64,000 bases of DNA, from NCBI RefSeq assembly GCF_018279705.1, contig NZ_CP036498.1, positions 1,257,001 through 1,321,000 on the forward strand. Direction: 5' to 3'. Both the position numbers and the translations under genes were made by a program. Shown in pieces: positions 33,186 to 40,666 of the stretch. Source of the DNA: Tardiphaga alba (GTDB lineage: Bacteria > Pseudomonadota > Alphaproteobacteria > Rhizobiales > Xanthobacteraceae). The notes under the pieces are model-generated. The model was not told the DNA's origin, made no database searches, and saw only the letters and a list, made by a program, of their open reading frames with translations. Position 1 is the stretch's first letter. Every line of letters begins with the position of its first letter.

Positions 33186-34007
33186 ATGTCTTCCGTGATC
33201 TCGACGATCTGTCTAGCGCCATCGAACGATCAGATCTGCGCGGGTTTGCCAAAGCTCTACCAGTGGCGGTCCGTGTGCGCGCTGACAGCTGTGGCGATCT
33301 CCATCTCCGCGGCGACGCCGGCAGCGGCGCAATTCCTGCTGCCGACGCGTACGGATATTCCGGCGCTGGTTCCACCAAAACCGCTGACCCGAGCTGACCT
33401 GCCGCCGGCTGAACGAGGTGAACGCGCGGGTACCGGCTTTTTCGTCGACGATCGCGGACACATCCTGACAGCGCGTCACGTCGTGCAGAGCTGCAGTCGC
33501 ATCGTCGTGCACAAGGAGGGGCGGAGCATGACAGCGAAGCTGGTCGCCGTCTCGACGCCATATGATCTCGCGCTCTTGCACACGCCAAAGACACGCGGTC
33601 TTGCAGCCGTGTTCCCCCGCAACGTCACTTCGGCGGTGAACGATATGGTCTTTGCGGCTGACTACACAAATCTGCCGACCACGGTGACCCGCGGCGGAAT
33701 GCTTGCGAACGCATCGGTGGGGAAGACCGCCGGCGGTGACGAGGCCGGTCATATCGCCATCACCTCTCCCGTGACCTACGGCGCCAGTGGCGCCCCTGTG
33801 CTGGATTCACGCGGTCTGGTCGAAGGCGTCATCAGCCGCAAGACCAACGTGAATCGCGTGCTGGCCGTGGGTGCTGCAGGTGCCAAGGCGTTCCTGGCAT
33901 CGAACAATATTCGCCTGCAGGAAGACGACCGGCCGCAGATCAGCGGATCGGCATCGCGCGCCCATCGCGCTGCCAGCATTTCAGCAGGCATCGTTTGTCT
34001 GAACTAG
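33186..34007 (+). CDS. Secreted trypsin-like serine protease
   Basis: The protein has 273 residues with an N-terminal export signal (CALTAVAISISAATPAAAQ). The S1 protease core holds the histidine in ILTARHVVQSC, the aspartate in TPYDLALLHTP and the serine in VTYGASGAPVLDSRG, where the usual GNSGGP is GASGAP. No PDZ domain follows, so it is a short DegP-like or trypsin-like protease. In this operon it could degrade misfolded envelope proteins or process a partner. The start at 33186 follows the preceding stop by 7 bases. Confidence 0.87.
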   Translation: MSSVISTICLAPSNDQICAGLPKLYQWRSVCALTAVAISISAATPAAAQFLLPTRTDIPALVPPKPLTRADLPPAERGERAGTGFFVDDRGHILTARHVVQSCSRIVVHKEGRSMTAKLVAVSTPYDLALLHTPKTRGLAAVFPRNVTSAVNDMVFAADYTNLPTTVTRGGMLANASVGKTAGGDEAGHIAITSPVTYGASGAPVLDSRGLVEGVISRKTNVNRVLAVGAAGAKAFLASNNIRLQEDDRPQISGSASRAHRAASISAGIVCLN

Positions 34008-34021
34008 AGGAGCATGTTGCG

Positions 34022-34489
34022 ATGGCACAGTCGAAAGCATCGTCCCACTTAACACAGAAGTCTGGCAGGCTACGTGCGCTGCTGGCTTCGCTTGGTCTCA
34101 TTACGATTGCCGCGACGCCGGTCGTTGCGCAAGGGCTCGACTATCGCAGTCCGGATGCTGCGCCGCCTGCCTGGGGGCAGTTCGCAAAGCTGGTAAAATA
34201 TCGCTTCGAGGAATGGATCGGCGCCGATGAAGCGGTCGCCAACCGTTTCCGCGGCTGGCTGAAAGAGACCGGCGGAACGGCCAACGGCGCGCCGGACTCG
34301 CTGATCGTCAAAGCCTGGCTCAATCCGGACGGCAGCGTCGAGAAAGTGTCGTCCGCACCACTGAATGACGAGCGCGCCAACAGCGATCTGCGCACCGTCC
34401 TGACCCGCGGCAATATCGGCGAAGCGCCGCCGCCCGAGATGTTGCAGCCGATCAATCTGCGTTTTTCGCTCAAGATCGCGAAAGACTAG
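34022..34489 (+). CDS. Small periplasmic protein with TonB-C-like features
   Basis: The 155-residue protein has a signal peptide (RALLASLGLITIAATPVVAQ). The mature end reads SLIVKAWLNPDGSVEKVSSA, then NSDLRTVLTRGNIGEAPPPE and QPINLRFSLKIAKD. This strand-helix-strand pattern with a PDG turn is like the TonB C-terminal domain, but without a membrane anchor or proline linker. GAGGAG lies 9 bases before the ATG at 34022, which decides the start. It closes the envelope operon. The TonB-C likeness is by eye only. Confidence 0.75.
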   Translation: MAQSKASSHLTQKSGRLRALLASLGLITIAATPVVAQGLDYRSPDAAPPAWGQFAKLVKYRFEEWIGADEAVANRFRGWLKETGGTANGAPDSLIVKAWLNPDGSVEKVSSAPLNDERANSDLRTVLTRGNIGEAPPPEMLQPINLRFSLKIAKD

Positions 34490-34513
34490 CCGCCGTTCTC
34501 GACAGAGGCGGCC

Positions 34514-34735
34514 TCAGGCCGCCAGGTCCCACAGTCGCGGGCAGCCGCGCAGCACGACGGCGCGGCCGGTGGCGGTCAGGGCAGGCACGTCGCCGGTCAT
34601 GGCCACCAGGCCGAGTTCGATCAGCTGGTCGAGCACATAGCGGTTCAGCCGACCGACAGGTGCATCGGTGGGGCGTAGCGCCCGCAACGTGTCCCATTGA
34701 TTGGTGGTGAGCTGAAAGTCCGTCTCGGTCGACAT
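34514..34735 (-). CDS. Small conserved hypothetical protein
   Basis: The 73-residue protein starts MSTETDFQLTTNQWDTLRAL. The rest looks like a winged-helix half (RLNRYVLDQLIELGLVAMTG, then LTATGRAVVLRG), so a small DNA-binding or regulatory protein is possible. No family name is certain. The ATG at 34735 follows an AGGAC-type site; longer frames upstream lack sense. It is convergent with the end of the envelope operon. Confidence 0.7.
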   Translation of the reverse strand: MSTETDFQLTTNQWDTLRALRPTDAPVGRLNRYVLDQLIELGLVAMTGDVPALTATGRAVVLRGCPRLWDLAA

Positions 34736-34996
34736 GGTGTCCTGCTTTACAAAATCAAAAAACGAAAAATGAACGCGGTTCCAGTTACGGAATTCGCATG
34801 AATCTCTTGCGACAGCCTTACGGCCGAATTTGGAGTGCACCGATTTTTGTTTGGTGACGCCTGGGCGCTGCTTTTGCGCGGCTGTCATATCGACGTGTCA
34901 CACAAGCGCGCTTACTGCGGGCCGAATCACATCGTGCCCCTATCTAGAGAAAAGTGGAGCGGTGTGCCACCCGTGTTTGGAAATATCATCGAGGTG

Positions 34997-35950
34997 ATGC
35001 GTCACCGCCTCACTCTCCGGCTGCTCGGCATCATCGTCAGCCTGGCGATTGCGGTTGTCGCCTTCCTCGCATTGAGCAAGGCGCTGAAAGGTGTCGATCT
35101 CGACAAGGTGCTGGCGGCGATGCGCATGGTGGAGCCCATGGCGGTCGCCTTGTCACTCGGGCTGGTGGCGATCTCCTATGGCAGCCTCACCTTATATGAC
35201 TGGCTCGCGCTGAAGATGATCGGGCGCGATGATCTCCCCTATCGCGTAGCGGCGCTGGCCAATTTCACCAGCTATCCCATCGCGCACGGAACCGGCGCGG
35301 TCCTGCTCGTGTCGTCAGCGGTGCGCTATCGGATCTATGCACCGCATGGCATCGGCCCCGGCGGCGTTGCGCGGATCTGCTTTCTGACCGGGCTGACATT
35401 CTGGCTCGGCAATCTCACCGCGCTGGGTCTGAGCACGCTCTACGCGCCCGACGCAATCAGCCAGATCGATCAGCTCGCGCCGGAGATCAACCGCGCCCTC
35501 GCCATCGCGATCCTCGTCGGTATCGTCGGCTATGTGTTCTGGACATGGAACGGCACGCGCACGCTGGGCGGCGGCAAGTGGTCGGTGCCGGTGCCGAGCG
35601 GGCGCAATGTCTTCCTGCAGATCGGCATCGGCCTGATCGATCTCGGCGCCGCCGCGCTGTCGATGTATGTGCTGATCCCCGAGACGATGAATGTCGGCGT
35701 GGCGCAGGTGGTCGTGGTGTTTATCGCGGCGACGCTGCTCGGCTTCGCAAGTCACGCGCCGGCCGGCATCGGCGTATTCGATGCCACGATCCTGATCGGG
35801 CTTGGCGGCGCGCATACGGAGGAGTTGCTCGCGGTGCTGCTGCTGTTCCGCCTGTTCTATCACCTGATCCCGTTCGTGCTCTCGCTGGCGCTGTTCGGCG
35901 GCGTCGAGGCCTATCGCAATCTGGTGAAGCAGAAACGATTGGAAGCGTAG
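34997..35950 (+). CDS. Lysylphosphatidylglycerol synthase TM / UPF0104 family membrane protein
   Basis: The integral membrane protein has 317 residues or more and about eight hydrophobic segments, for example LLGIIVSLAIAVVAFLALSK, VARICFLTGLTFWLGNLTAL and VVVVFIAATLLGFASHAPAG. The last is followed by the conserved GIGVFDATILIGLGG typical of MprF-like flippase domains. The family moves or modifies lipids in the inner membrane. It lies next to betaine-lipid genes, so a role in lipid movement is attractive but inferred. The start is uncertain: the frame is open from 34835, and a GTG at 34964 is another candidate. Confidence 0.85.
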   Translation: MRHRLTLRLLGIIVSLAIAVVAFLALSKALKGVDLDKVLAAMRMVEPMAVALSLGLVAISYGSLTLYDWLALKMIGRDDLPYRVAALANFTSYPIAHGTGAVLLVSSAVRYRIYAPHGIGPGGVARICFLTGLTFWLGNLTALGLSTLYAPDAISQIDQLAPEINRALAIAILVGIVGYVFWTWNGTRTLGGGKWSVPVPSGRNVFLQIGIGLIDLGAAALSMYVLIPETMNVGVAQVVVVFIAATLLGFASHAPAGIGVFDATILIGLGGAHTEELLAVLLLFRLFYHLIPFVLSLALFGGVEAYRNLVKQKRLEA

Positions 35951-36033
35951 GGCGGATGAGCGAAGCGTAATCCGCCGTTCTTCGCCGCACAGCCTCGGCC
36001 GGCGGATTACGCCTTTGGCTCATCCGCCCTACG
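35946..36033. repeat. Palindrome CGTAGGGCGGATGAGC / GCTCATCCGCCCTACG
   Basis: The perfect outer arms and the inner pair GTAATCCGCC and GGCGGATTAC make an 88-base element between the 3' ends of two convergent genes. It overlaps the last codon of the membrane protein. It is a known type of dispersed repeat in this group of bacteria. Confidence 0.85.
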
Positions 36034-36038
36034 GCTCG

Positions 36039-36731
36039 CTATTTCTTCAGCGTCAGCACGGCCGATTGCGCGTAACCGCGGAACGGGCGCTTGAATGTCA
36101 GCTGTGCCTGATGGCGCTCGGCCAATGTGACCAGCGCGTCCTGCAGCTCGCGGCGCGGCGTGACATCGAACAGCGTCAACCAATGCAGCAACAGGCGGCG
36201 TGCGCTGGCGGGCAGGCGCTCCTGATTGCCGAAATCGACGATATGCAGCTGTCCGCCTGGTTTCAGGCGCGTGACGGCTTCGTTCAGCACGCCTTTCCAG
36301 TCCGGGATCATCGACAGCGCATAGGAGATGACGATGTGATCGGGCGCGTCGATGGTGAAAATCTTGGCAGGATCGAAATCGGTGGCATCGCCATGTGCGA
36401 CACGGATGCTGCTATCGAGGCGGTGGCGCTTAATGGCGGCGAGGGCGGTGGTCAGCATTTCCGTCGAGACGTCGATGCCGAAGAAGCGCGCGGACGGATA
36501 CCGCTTGGCCGACTGAATGAGATTGCGGCCGGTACCGCAGCCGATCTCCAGCACATGGGCGCCTGGTGCGGGCTTCAGCTCGGCGATCAGCTGGTCTCGG
36601 CCGAGCAGGTAGTAGCGGCGCGTGGCATCATAGATGAAGCGCTGCCAGCGATACATCCGGTTCATGCGGTGGGTGGCGTCGGCACGCCATGTCGCGTCGG
36701 GCCTTGCTTCGGCTTCGGAGACAATCGTCAC
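36039..36731 (-). CDS. btaB: Class I SAM-dependent methyltransferase, BtaB-like
   Basis: This 230-residue Rossmann-fold methyltransferase has SAM motif I HVLEIGCGTGRNL at about residue 59, an acidic FFGIDVSTEML motif, and LKPGGQLHIVDFG as motif III. Its N-terminus (HRMNRMYRWQRFIYDATRRY) and its place opposite the BtaA gene identify it as the likely BtaB, which adds three methyl groups to diacylglyceryl-homoserine to make the betaine lipid DGTS. In Sinorhizobium meliloti this lipid replaces phospholipids when phosphate is short. Here btaB is divergent from btaA and not in one operon. Confidence 0.87.
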   Translation of the reverse strand: MTIVSEAEARPDATWRADATHRMNRMYRWQRFIYDATRRYYLLGRDQLIAELKPAPGAHVLEIGCGTGRNLIQSAKRYPSARFFGIDVSTEMLTTALAAIKRHRLDSSIRVAHGDATDFDPAKIFTIDAPDHIVISYALSMIPDWKGVLNEAVTRLKPGGQLHIVDFGNQERLPASARRLLLHWLTLFDVTPRRELQDALVTLAERHQAQLTFKRPFRGYAQSAVLTLKK

Positions 36732-36780
36732 GGTACACCTCGTCGCATGTCGGATTGAATCGCATCCTTTTCATTCCATC

Positions 36781-36798
36781 ACGACGGCGATGTGACAG
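36781..36798 (-). promoter_or_regulatory. Weak candidate Pho box upstream of btaB
   Basis: On the minus strand the text CTGTCAC-ATCG-CCGTCGT matches the PhoB half-site CTGTCAT twice at the right spacing (6 of 7 and 5 of 7). It lies 50 bases before the btaB start. PhoB control of betaine lipids is known in Sinorhizobium. The match is imperfect, so this is only a candidate. Confidence 0.35.
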
Positions 36799-36844
36799 TG
36801 GCTTTATGACGAGAAAGCCGGTGATCGGAGAACGACTGTCGCAA

Positions 36845-36861
36845 AACCGCAGTCTGCGGTT
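36845..36861. promoter_or_regulatory. Palindrome AACCGCAG-T-CTGCGGTT upstream of btaA
   Basis: A perfect 8-base inverted repeat around one base lies 54-70 bases before the btaA ATG, within the 183-base divergent region. It could be an operator for btaA or for both genes. No known regulator matches. Confidence 0.4.
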
Positions 36862-36914
36862 GATAAAAATTTCAGATTGTCGATTCACGGCCAGGGACAT
36901 TCCAAGGGAACTCT

Positions 36915-38129
36915 ATGAATACGCAACTGATCGCAGATGCCGTCCGCAACAGCCGTGGTCGCGAGGAAGCGACGGTGTGGGATTCCCTGTTTGCCTTCTG
37001 GTTTCGCCGTCTCGTCTATACCCAGATCTGGGAAGATCCCGAGGCCGATCTCGCTGCCATGCAGCTCAAGCCCGGCGCATCGATCGTCACCATTTCCAGC
37101 GGCGGCTGCAACGCGCTGTCCTATCTCGCGGCGAAGCCGGCGCATGTCTATGCGGTCGATTTGAACGAGGCGCATCTTTCGCTGCTCAAGCTGAAGCTGG
37201 CCGGCCTGCGCGCGCTGCCGAACTATCAGGACTTCTGGAATTTCTTCGGCGAAGGCAATTCCAAGGCGAACGCCCAGCTCTATCGTGAGCGCCTGCGTCC
37301 CTATCTCGATGACGCCGCCCGCAGCTATTGGGATGAGCGCACCTTCTTCGGCCTCGGCGGTCCGCGCTCGAACTATTTCAACAACGGCTTCTATCGTCAC
37401 GGTGCGCTCGGTCGCTTCATCGGCTTCGGCCACATGATCGCGAAAGTCGCCGGTGTCGATCTCGATGCGCTGCTGAAATGCGAGAAAGGCTCGCCCAAGC
37501 GCAAACAGGCGCTGGAGAAGCTGCACAGCGTGTATCACTCCTGGTTCGCCAAGCTGCTGACACGGACGCCGGCACTGGTGTTCAGCCTAGGAATCCCACC
37601 GCAGCAGCGTACATTGCTGGCCGGCGATCAGCCGCTCAACGAAGTGTTGTATCAGCGCACGATGGCGCTGATCGACGTGCACCCGAACGCCAACAACTAT
37701 TTCGCCTGGCAGGCGCTGAGCCGCAGCTATGTCGGCCCCGGCGACACCTGCCTGCCGCTTTATCTGCAGCAGAGCCGTTACGCCGGCACGGTTGATCGGG
37801 CTGGCCTGGTGACGCCGGTGCATGCCAATCTGCGTGTGTTCCTCGAAAGCCTGCCGGCGCGCCAGATCGATGCGGTCGTGCTGCTGGATTCGCAGGACTG
37901 GATGGCGCCGGATGAAATTCGCGCGCTGTGGGATGCCATCGATCGCGCCGGCAGCGACGATATCCGTGTCATCTTCCGCACCGCCGGCGTGGAATCGCCG
38001 CTCGACGACGAGGTCCATGCACCGCTCCGCGATACCTGGCAGCGCGACGATGCCCGCAGCGCCATGGGCCTCGCGCAGGATCGCTCGGGCATCTATGGCG
38101 GCTTCCATCTGTATACGCGGAAGTCGTAA
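36915..38129 (+). CDS. btaA: BtaA, S-adenosylmethionine:diacylglycerol 3-amino-3-carboxypropyltransferase (DUF3419)
   Basis: The 404-residue protein of the DUF3419 family has a SAM-binding N-terminal part (LVYTQIWEDPEADLAAMQLK, IVTISSGGCNALSYLAAKPA, VYAVDLNEAHLSLLKLKLAG) and the C-terminal VLLDSQDWMAPDEIRALWDA and VIFRTAGVESPLDDEV segments. BtaA moves the 3-amino-3-carboxypropyl group of SAM to diacylglycerol, giving the homoserine-linked lipid that BtaB then methylates. The length fits. A GGGA site precedes the ATG. Expected at the inner membrane, active under phosphate limitation. Confidence 0.93.
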   Translation: MNTQLIADAVRNSRGREEATVWDSLFAFWFRRLVYTQIWEDPEADLAAMQLKPGASIVTISSGGCNALSYLAAKPAHVYAVDLNEAHLSLLKLKLAGLRALPNYQDFWNFFGEGNSKANAQLYRERLRPYLDDAARSYWDERTFFGLGGPRSNYFNNGFYRHGALGRFIGFGHMIAKVAGVDLDALLKCEKGSPKRKQALEKLHSVYHSWFAKLLTRTPALVFSLGIPPQQRTLLAGDQPLNEVLYQRTMALIDVHPNANNYFAWQALSRSYVGPGDTCLPLYLQQSRYAGTVDRAGLVTPVHANLRVFLESLPARQIDAVVLLDSQDWMAPDEIRALWDAIDRAGSDDIRVIFRTAGVESPLDDEVHAPLRDTWQRDDARSAMGLAQDRSGIYGGFHLYTRKS

Positions 38130-38153
38130 GCGAATTTACGCACCGGCTCCTCC

Positions 38154-38244
38154 GTCATTGCGAGGAGCGAAGCGACGCGGCAATCCAGTCTTGATCGTCG
38201 AATAAGACTGGATTGCTTCGTCGCAAGGGCTCTTCGCAATGACG
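38154..38244. repeat. REP-like palindrome, copy 3
   Basis: It begins GTCATTGCGAGGAGCGAAGC and ends CTTCGCAATGACG, with inner arms GCAATCCAGTCTT and AAGACTGGATTGC. It lies between the convergent btaA and livF genes. Confidence 0.85.
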
Positions 38245-38283
38245 CTAGAGGTGGCGTTGCGTTCGACGAGGTCGGGTACGACC

Positions 38284-38991
38284 TTACACCCCCAGATAAA
38301 TCTGCTGGATGTATTTGTCGCTGGCGATTTCCTGCGCGGTGCCTTCGCGAACCGTGCGGCCGTGCTCGAGCACATAGACGCGGTCCGCGATACGCAGTGT
38401 CGACGTCGCGTCCTGTTCGACGATCAGGATCGCCGTGCCGTCCTTCCGGATCTGCGTGATGGCATCGAAGATCAGGCCTTTCAGGCGCGGGGCGATGCCG
38501 ACCGACGGCTCATCCAGCAGCAGCAGCTCCGGGCGCCCCATCAGCGCGCGGCCGATGGCCACCATCTGCTGTTCGCCGCCGGATAGTGTGCTCGATTGCT
38601 GCCATTGCCGCTCGCGCAAAACCGGAAACAGGGTGAAGACGCGCTCCAGATCGTTGTCGATATCGGCCTTGTTCTTGCGCAGATAGGCGCCGAGCTGCAG
38701 GTTCTTCAGCACCGACAGTTCGGAGAACAGTTTTCGCCCTTCCGGACAGTGGCAGATGCCCTTGGCGACGACGTTATAGGGTTCGATCGGATGCAGTGAG
38801 GCATCCTTGAAATTCAGCGTGCCCTGCGCGGCGATGGAGCGCGAGATGGCCTTGAGCAGCGTGGTCTTTCCGGCGCCGTTCGGGCCGAGCACGCCGATCA
38901 GCTCGCCTTTCTCCACCGTGATGGAGACGGATTCGATCGCCAGCGCCTTGCCATAGCTGACCTTGAGGTCCTTCACGTCAAGCAGAGGCAT
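38284..38991 (-). CDS. livF: Branched-chain amino acid-type ABC transporter ATP-binding protein LivF
   Basis: This 235-residue ATPase has Walker A GPNGAGKTT (residues 34-42), signature LSGGEQQMVAIGRALMGRPE, Walker B LLLLDEPS and the H-loop region. The N-terminus MPLLDVKDLKVSYGKALAIE and the length place it in the LivF group. With LivG it drives uptake through LivH/LivM. Its start overlaps the livG stop by 14 bases. Last gene of the operon. Confidence 0.94.
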   Translation of the reverse strand: MPLLDVKDLKVSYGKALAIESVSITVEKGELIGVLGPNGAGKTTLLKAISRSIAAQGTLNFKDASLHPIEPYNVVAKGICHCPEGRKLFSELSVLKNLQLGAYLRKNKADIDNDLERVFTLFPVLRERQWQQSSTLSGGEQQMVAIGRALMGRPELLLLDEPSVGIAPRLKGLIFDAITQIRKDGTAILIVEQDATSTLRIADRVYVLEHGRTVREGTAQEIASDKYIQQIYLGV

Positions 38992-39739
38992 GGGCTTCCT
39001 CCGTCTTGCCGATATAGGCCTCGATGACCTTTTCGTTCTTCACGATTTCCTCTGGCGGTCCGACGGCGATAATCTCACCGAAATTCATGGCGATGACGCG
39101 CGACACCAGCGCCATGAATTCACGCAGCTTGTGCTCGATTAGGAGGATGGTGAGGTTCTCCTCGCGATGCAGGCGGCGGATCAGTTGCGCCAGTTGTTCG
39201 ATCTCGCTGCTGCCGAGCCCGGCGAAGGGTTCGTCGAGCAGCAGAAGGTCGGGTCGCGTCGCCAGGGCGCGTGCGATTTCGAGGCGGCGGAGATCGCCGT
39301 AAGGCAGGGTCTCCACCGGCTCCTTGTCGCGACCGCCGAGGCCGACCTGTGCAAGAAGGTGGCGCGCGCGCTCCTCCTTGTCCTTGTCGATGCTGGCGCG
39401 TGGCGACATGCAGGCGACCAGGACGTTTTCGAGCAGGTTCATGCCGATGAACGGGCGCGTCAGCTGGAAGGTGCGGGCCATGCCGCGATTGACCACCTTG
39501 TAGGGGGCGAGCTCGCGCACCAGCTCACCGTTGAAATGGATGGTCCCCGATGTCGGCGGCATGAAGCCGGTGAGGATGTTGAACAAGGTCGTCTTGCCGG
39601 CGCCGTTGGGGCCGAGAATGCCGGTAAAGTCCCCCTTTTTGAGGGTGAAGCTGGCATTCTTGACGGCAGTGAGGCCACCGAAGCGTTTGGTGACGCCACT
39701 TACTTTAAGTAAGTCTTGCACTTCGAGAAGGTCGCTCAT
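38978..39739 (-). CDS. livG: Branched-chain amino acid-type ABC transporter ATP-binding protein LivG
   Basis: This 253-residue ATPase has Walker A GPNGAGKTTLFNILTGF, the LivG-typical helical insert (MARTFQLTRPFIGMNLLENV), signature PYGDLRRLEIARALATRP and Walker B LLLLDEPFAGL. The start at 39739 (MSDLLEVQDLLKVSGVTKRF) overlaps the livM stop by 4 bases; longer upstream frames are out of phase with any domain. Works at the inner membrane with LivF. Confidence 0.94.
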   Translation of the reverse strand: MSDLLEVQDLLKVSGVTKRFGGLTAVKNASFTLKKGDFTGILGPNGAGKTTLFNILTGFMPPTSGTIHFNGELVRELAPYKVVNRGMARTFQLTRPFIGMNLLENVLVACMSPRASIDKDKEERARHLLAQVGLGGRDKEPVETLPYGDLRRLEIARALATRPDLLLLDEPFAGLGSSEIEQLAQLIRRLHREENLTILLIEHKLREFMALVSRVIAMNFGEIIAVGPPEEIVKNEKVIEAYIGKTEEAHASA

Positions 39740-40665
39740 CGCAGGCGCTCCGTCATCCGACGCCAGAGCGGCGCGATCAGCCCGTTGGGCAGGAAGAACA
39801 GGATCAGCATCAGCGTCAGTGTGTAGATCCAGAGCCGGTATTCGCCGAAGCCGCGCAGCATCTCGGTGAGCAGCGTCAGTAGGATCGCGGCAACTGCGGC
39901 GCCATAGATCGAGCCGATGCCGCCGACATAGACCATGATGATCACGGTGATGGAGACGACCACGGAGAACAGCGGTGGGGACACCTGCAACTGGTAATGC
40001 GCATAAAGCGCGCCACCAAGCCCGGCAAAGCCGGCCGAGATCATCAATGACGCAATCTTGTAGAAGGTGACATTGATGCCGGCGGCCTGGCAGGTCGCTT
40101 CGTCGCCGCGGATGGCACGCAGCAGCAGGCCCCAATGCGATTGCGCCAGCAGTGTCAGCACAATCACGGAGACGACGAGAATGCCGAGCGCGAACCAGTA
40201 ATAATGCAGCGCAGACTTCATCAGAGGATCGAGGCCGTAGATACCTTCCTCGCCGCCAGTCTGCTCCCAGAAGATCAAACACAGACGCTGCAGGATTGCG
40301 GAGGTGGAGAGCATCGCCAGCGCGAAATAGGGACCACGCAAACGCAAGGTGGGAAAGCCCACCAGGACGGCAAAGGCAACGGCCACGACCACGCCGAGCG
40401 GCAGGCTGTACCACGGATTGGCGGCCCAGATAGATGACAGGAAGCCCGCGGTATAGGCGCCCGCGCCAATGAACAGCGAGTGACCGAAATTCTCGCGGCC
40501 GGTGAGGCCGGACATGAAATCCCAGCTCGCGGCCCAGATGCCGTAGATCACGCAGACCGTCAGAACGCCTGTAAGATAGTTGCTGCCGGTGATGGCCGGG
40601 ATGGCCGCGAGGATGGCGACGATAATGATGCCGCCGATGATGTCGATGGGGGCGATGCGCTTCAT
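39736..40665 (-). CDS. livM: Branched-chain amino acid-type ABC transporter permease LivM
   Basis: The 309-residue inner-membrane protein has about nine hydrophobic helices. The family segment WDFMSGLTGRENFGHSLFIG near residue 50 and the coupling region with the typical AIRGDEATCQAAGINVTFYK are visible, followed by SAGFAGLGGALYAHY. It pairs with LivH to form the channel. The substrate may be branched-chain amino acids, but Liv-type systems in rhizobia also take amides, aromatic acids and urea, so this is open. Confidence 0.93.
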   Translation of the reverse strand: MKRIAPIDIIGGIIIVAILAAIPAITGSNYLTGVLTVCVIYGIWAASWDFMSGLTGRENFGHSLFIGAGAYTAGFLSSIWAANPWYSLPLGVVVAVAFAVLVGFPTLRLRGPYFALAMLSTSAILQRLCLIFWEQTGGEEGIYGLDPLMKSALHYYWFALGILVVSVIVLTLLAQSHWGLLLRAIRGDEATCQAAGINVTFYKIASLMISAGFAGLGGALYAHYQLQVSPPLFSVVVSITVIIMVYVGGIGSIYGAAVAAILLTLLTEMLRGFGEYRLWIYTLTLMLILFFLPNGLIAPLWRRMTERLR

Positions 40666-40666
40666 G

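Noticed and set aside
38978..40414. livG read as a 478-residue protein with a long N-terminal extension
   Set aside because: The extra 225 residues are livM read out of frame. The normal LivG start is at 39739, overlapping the livM stop.
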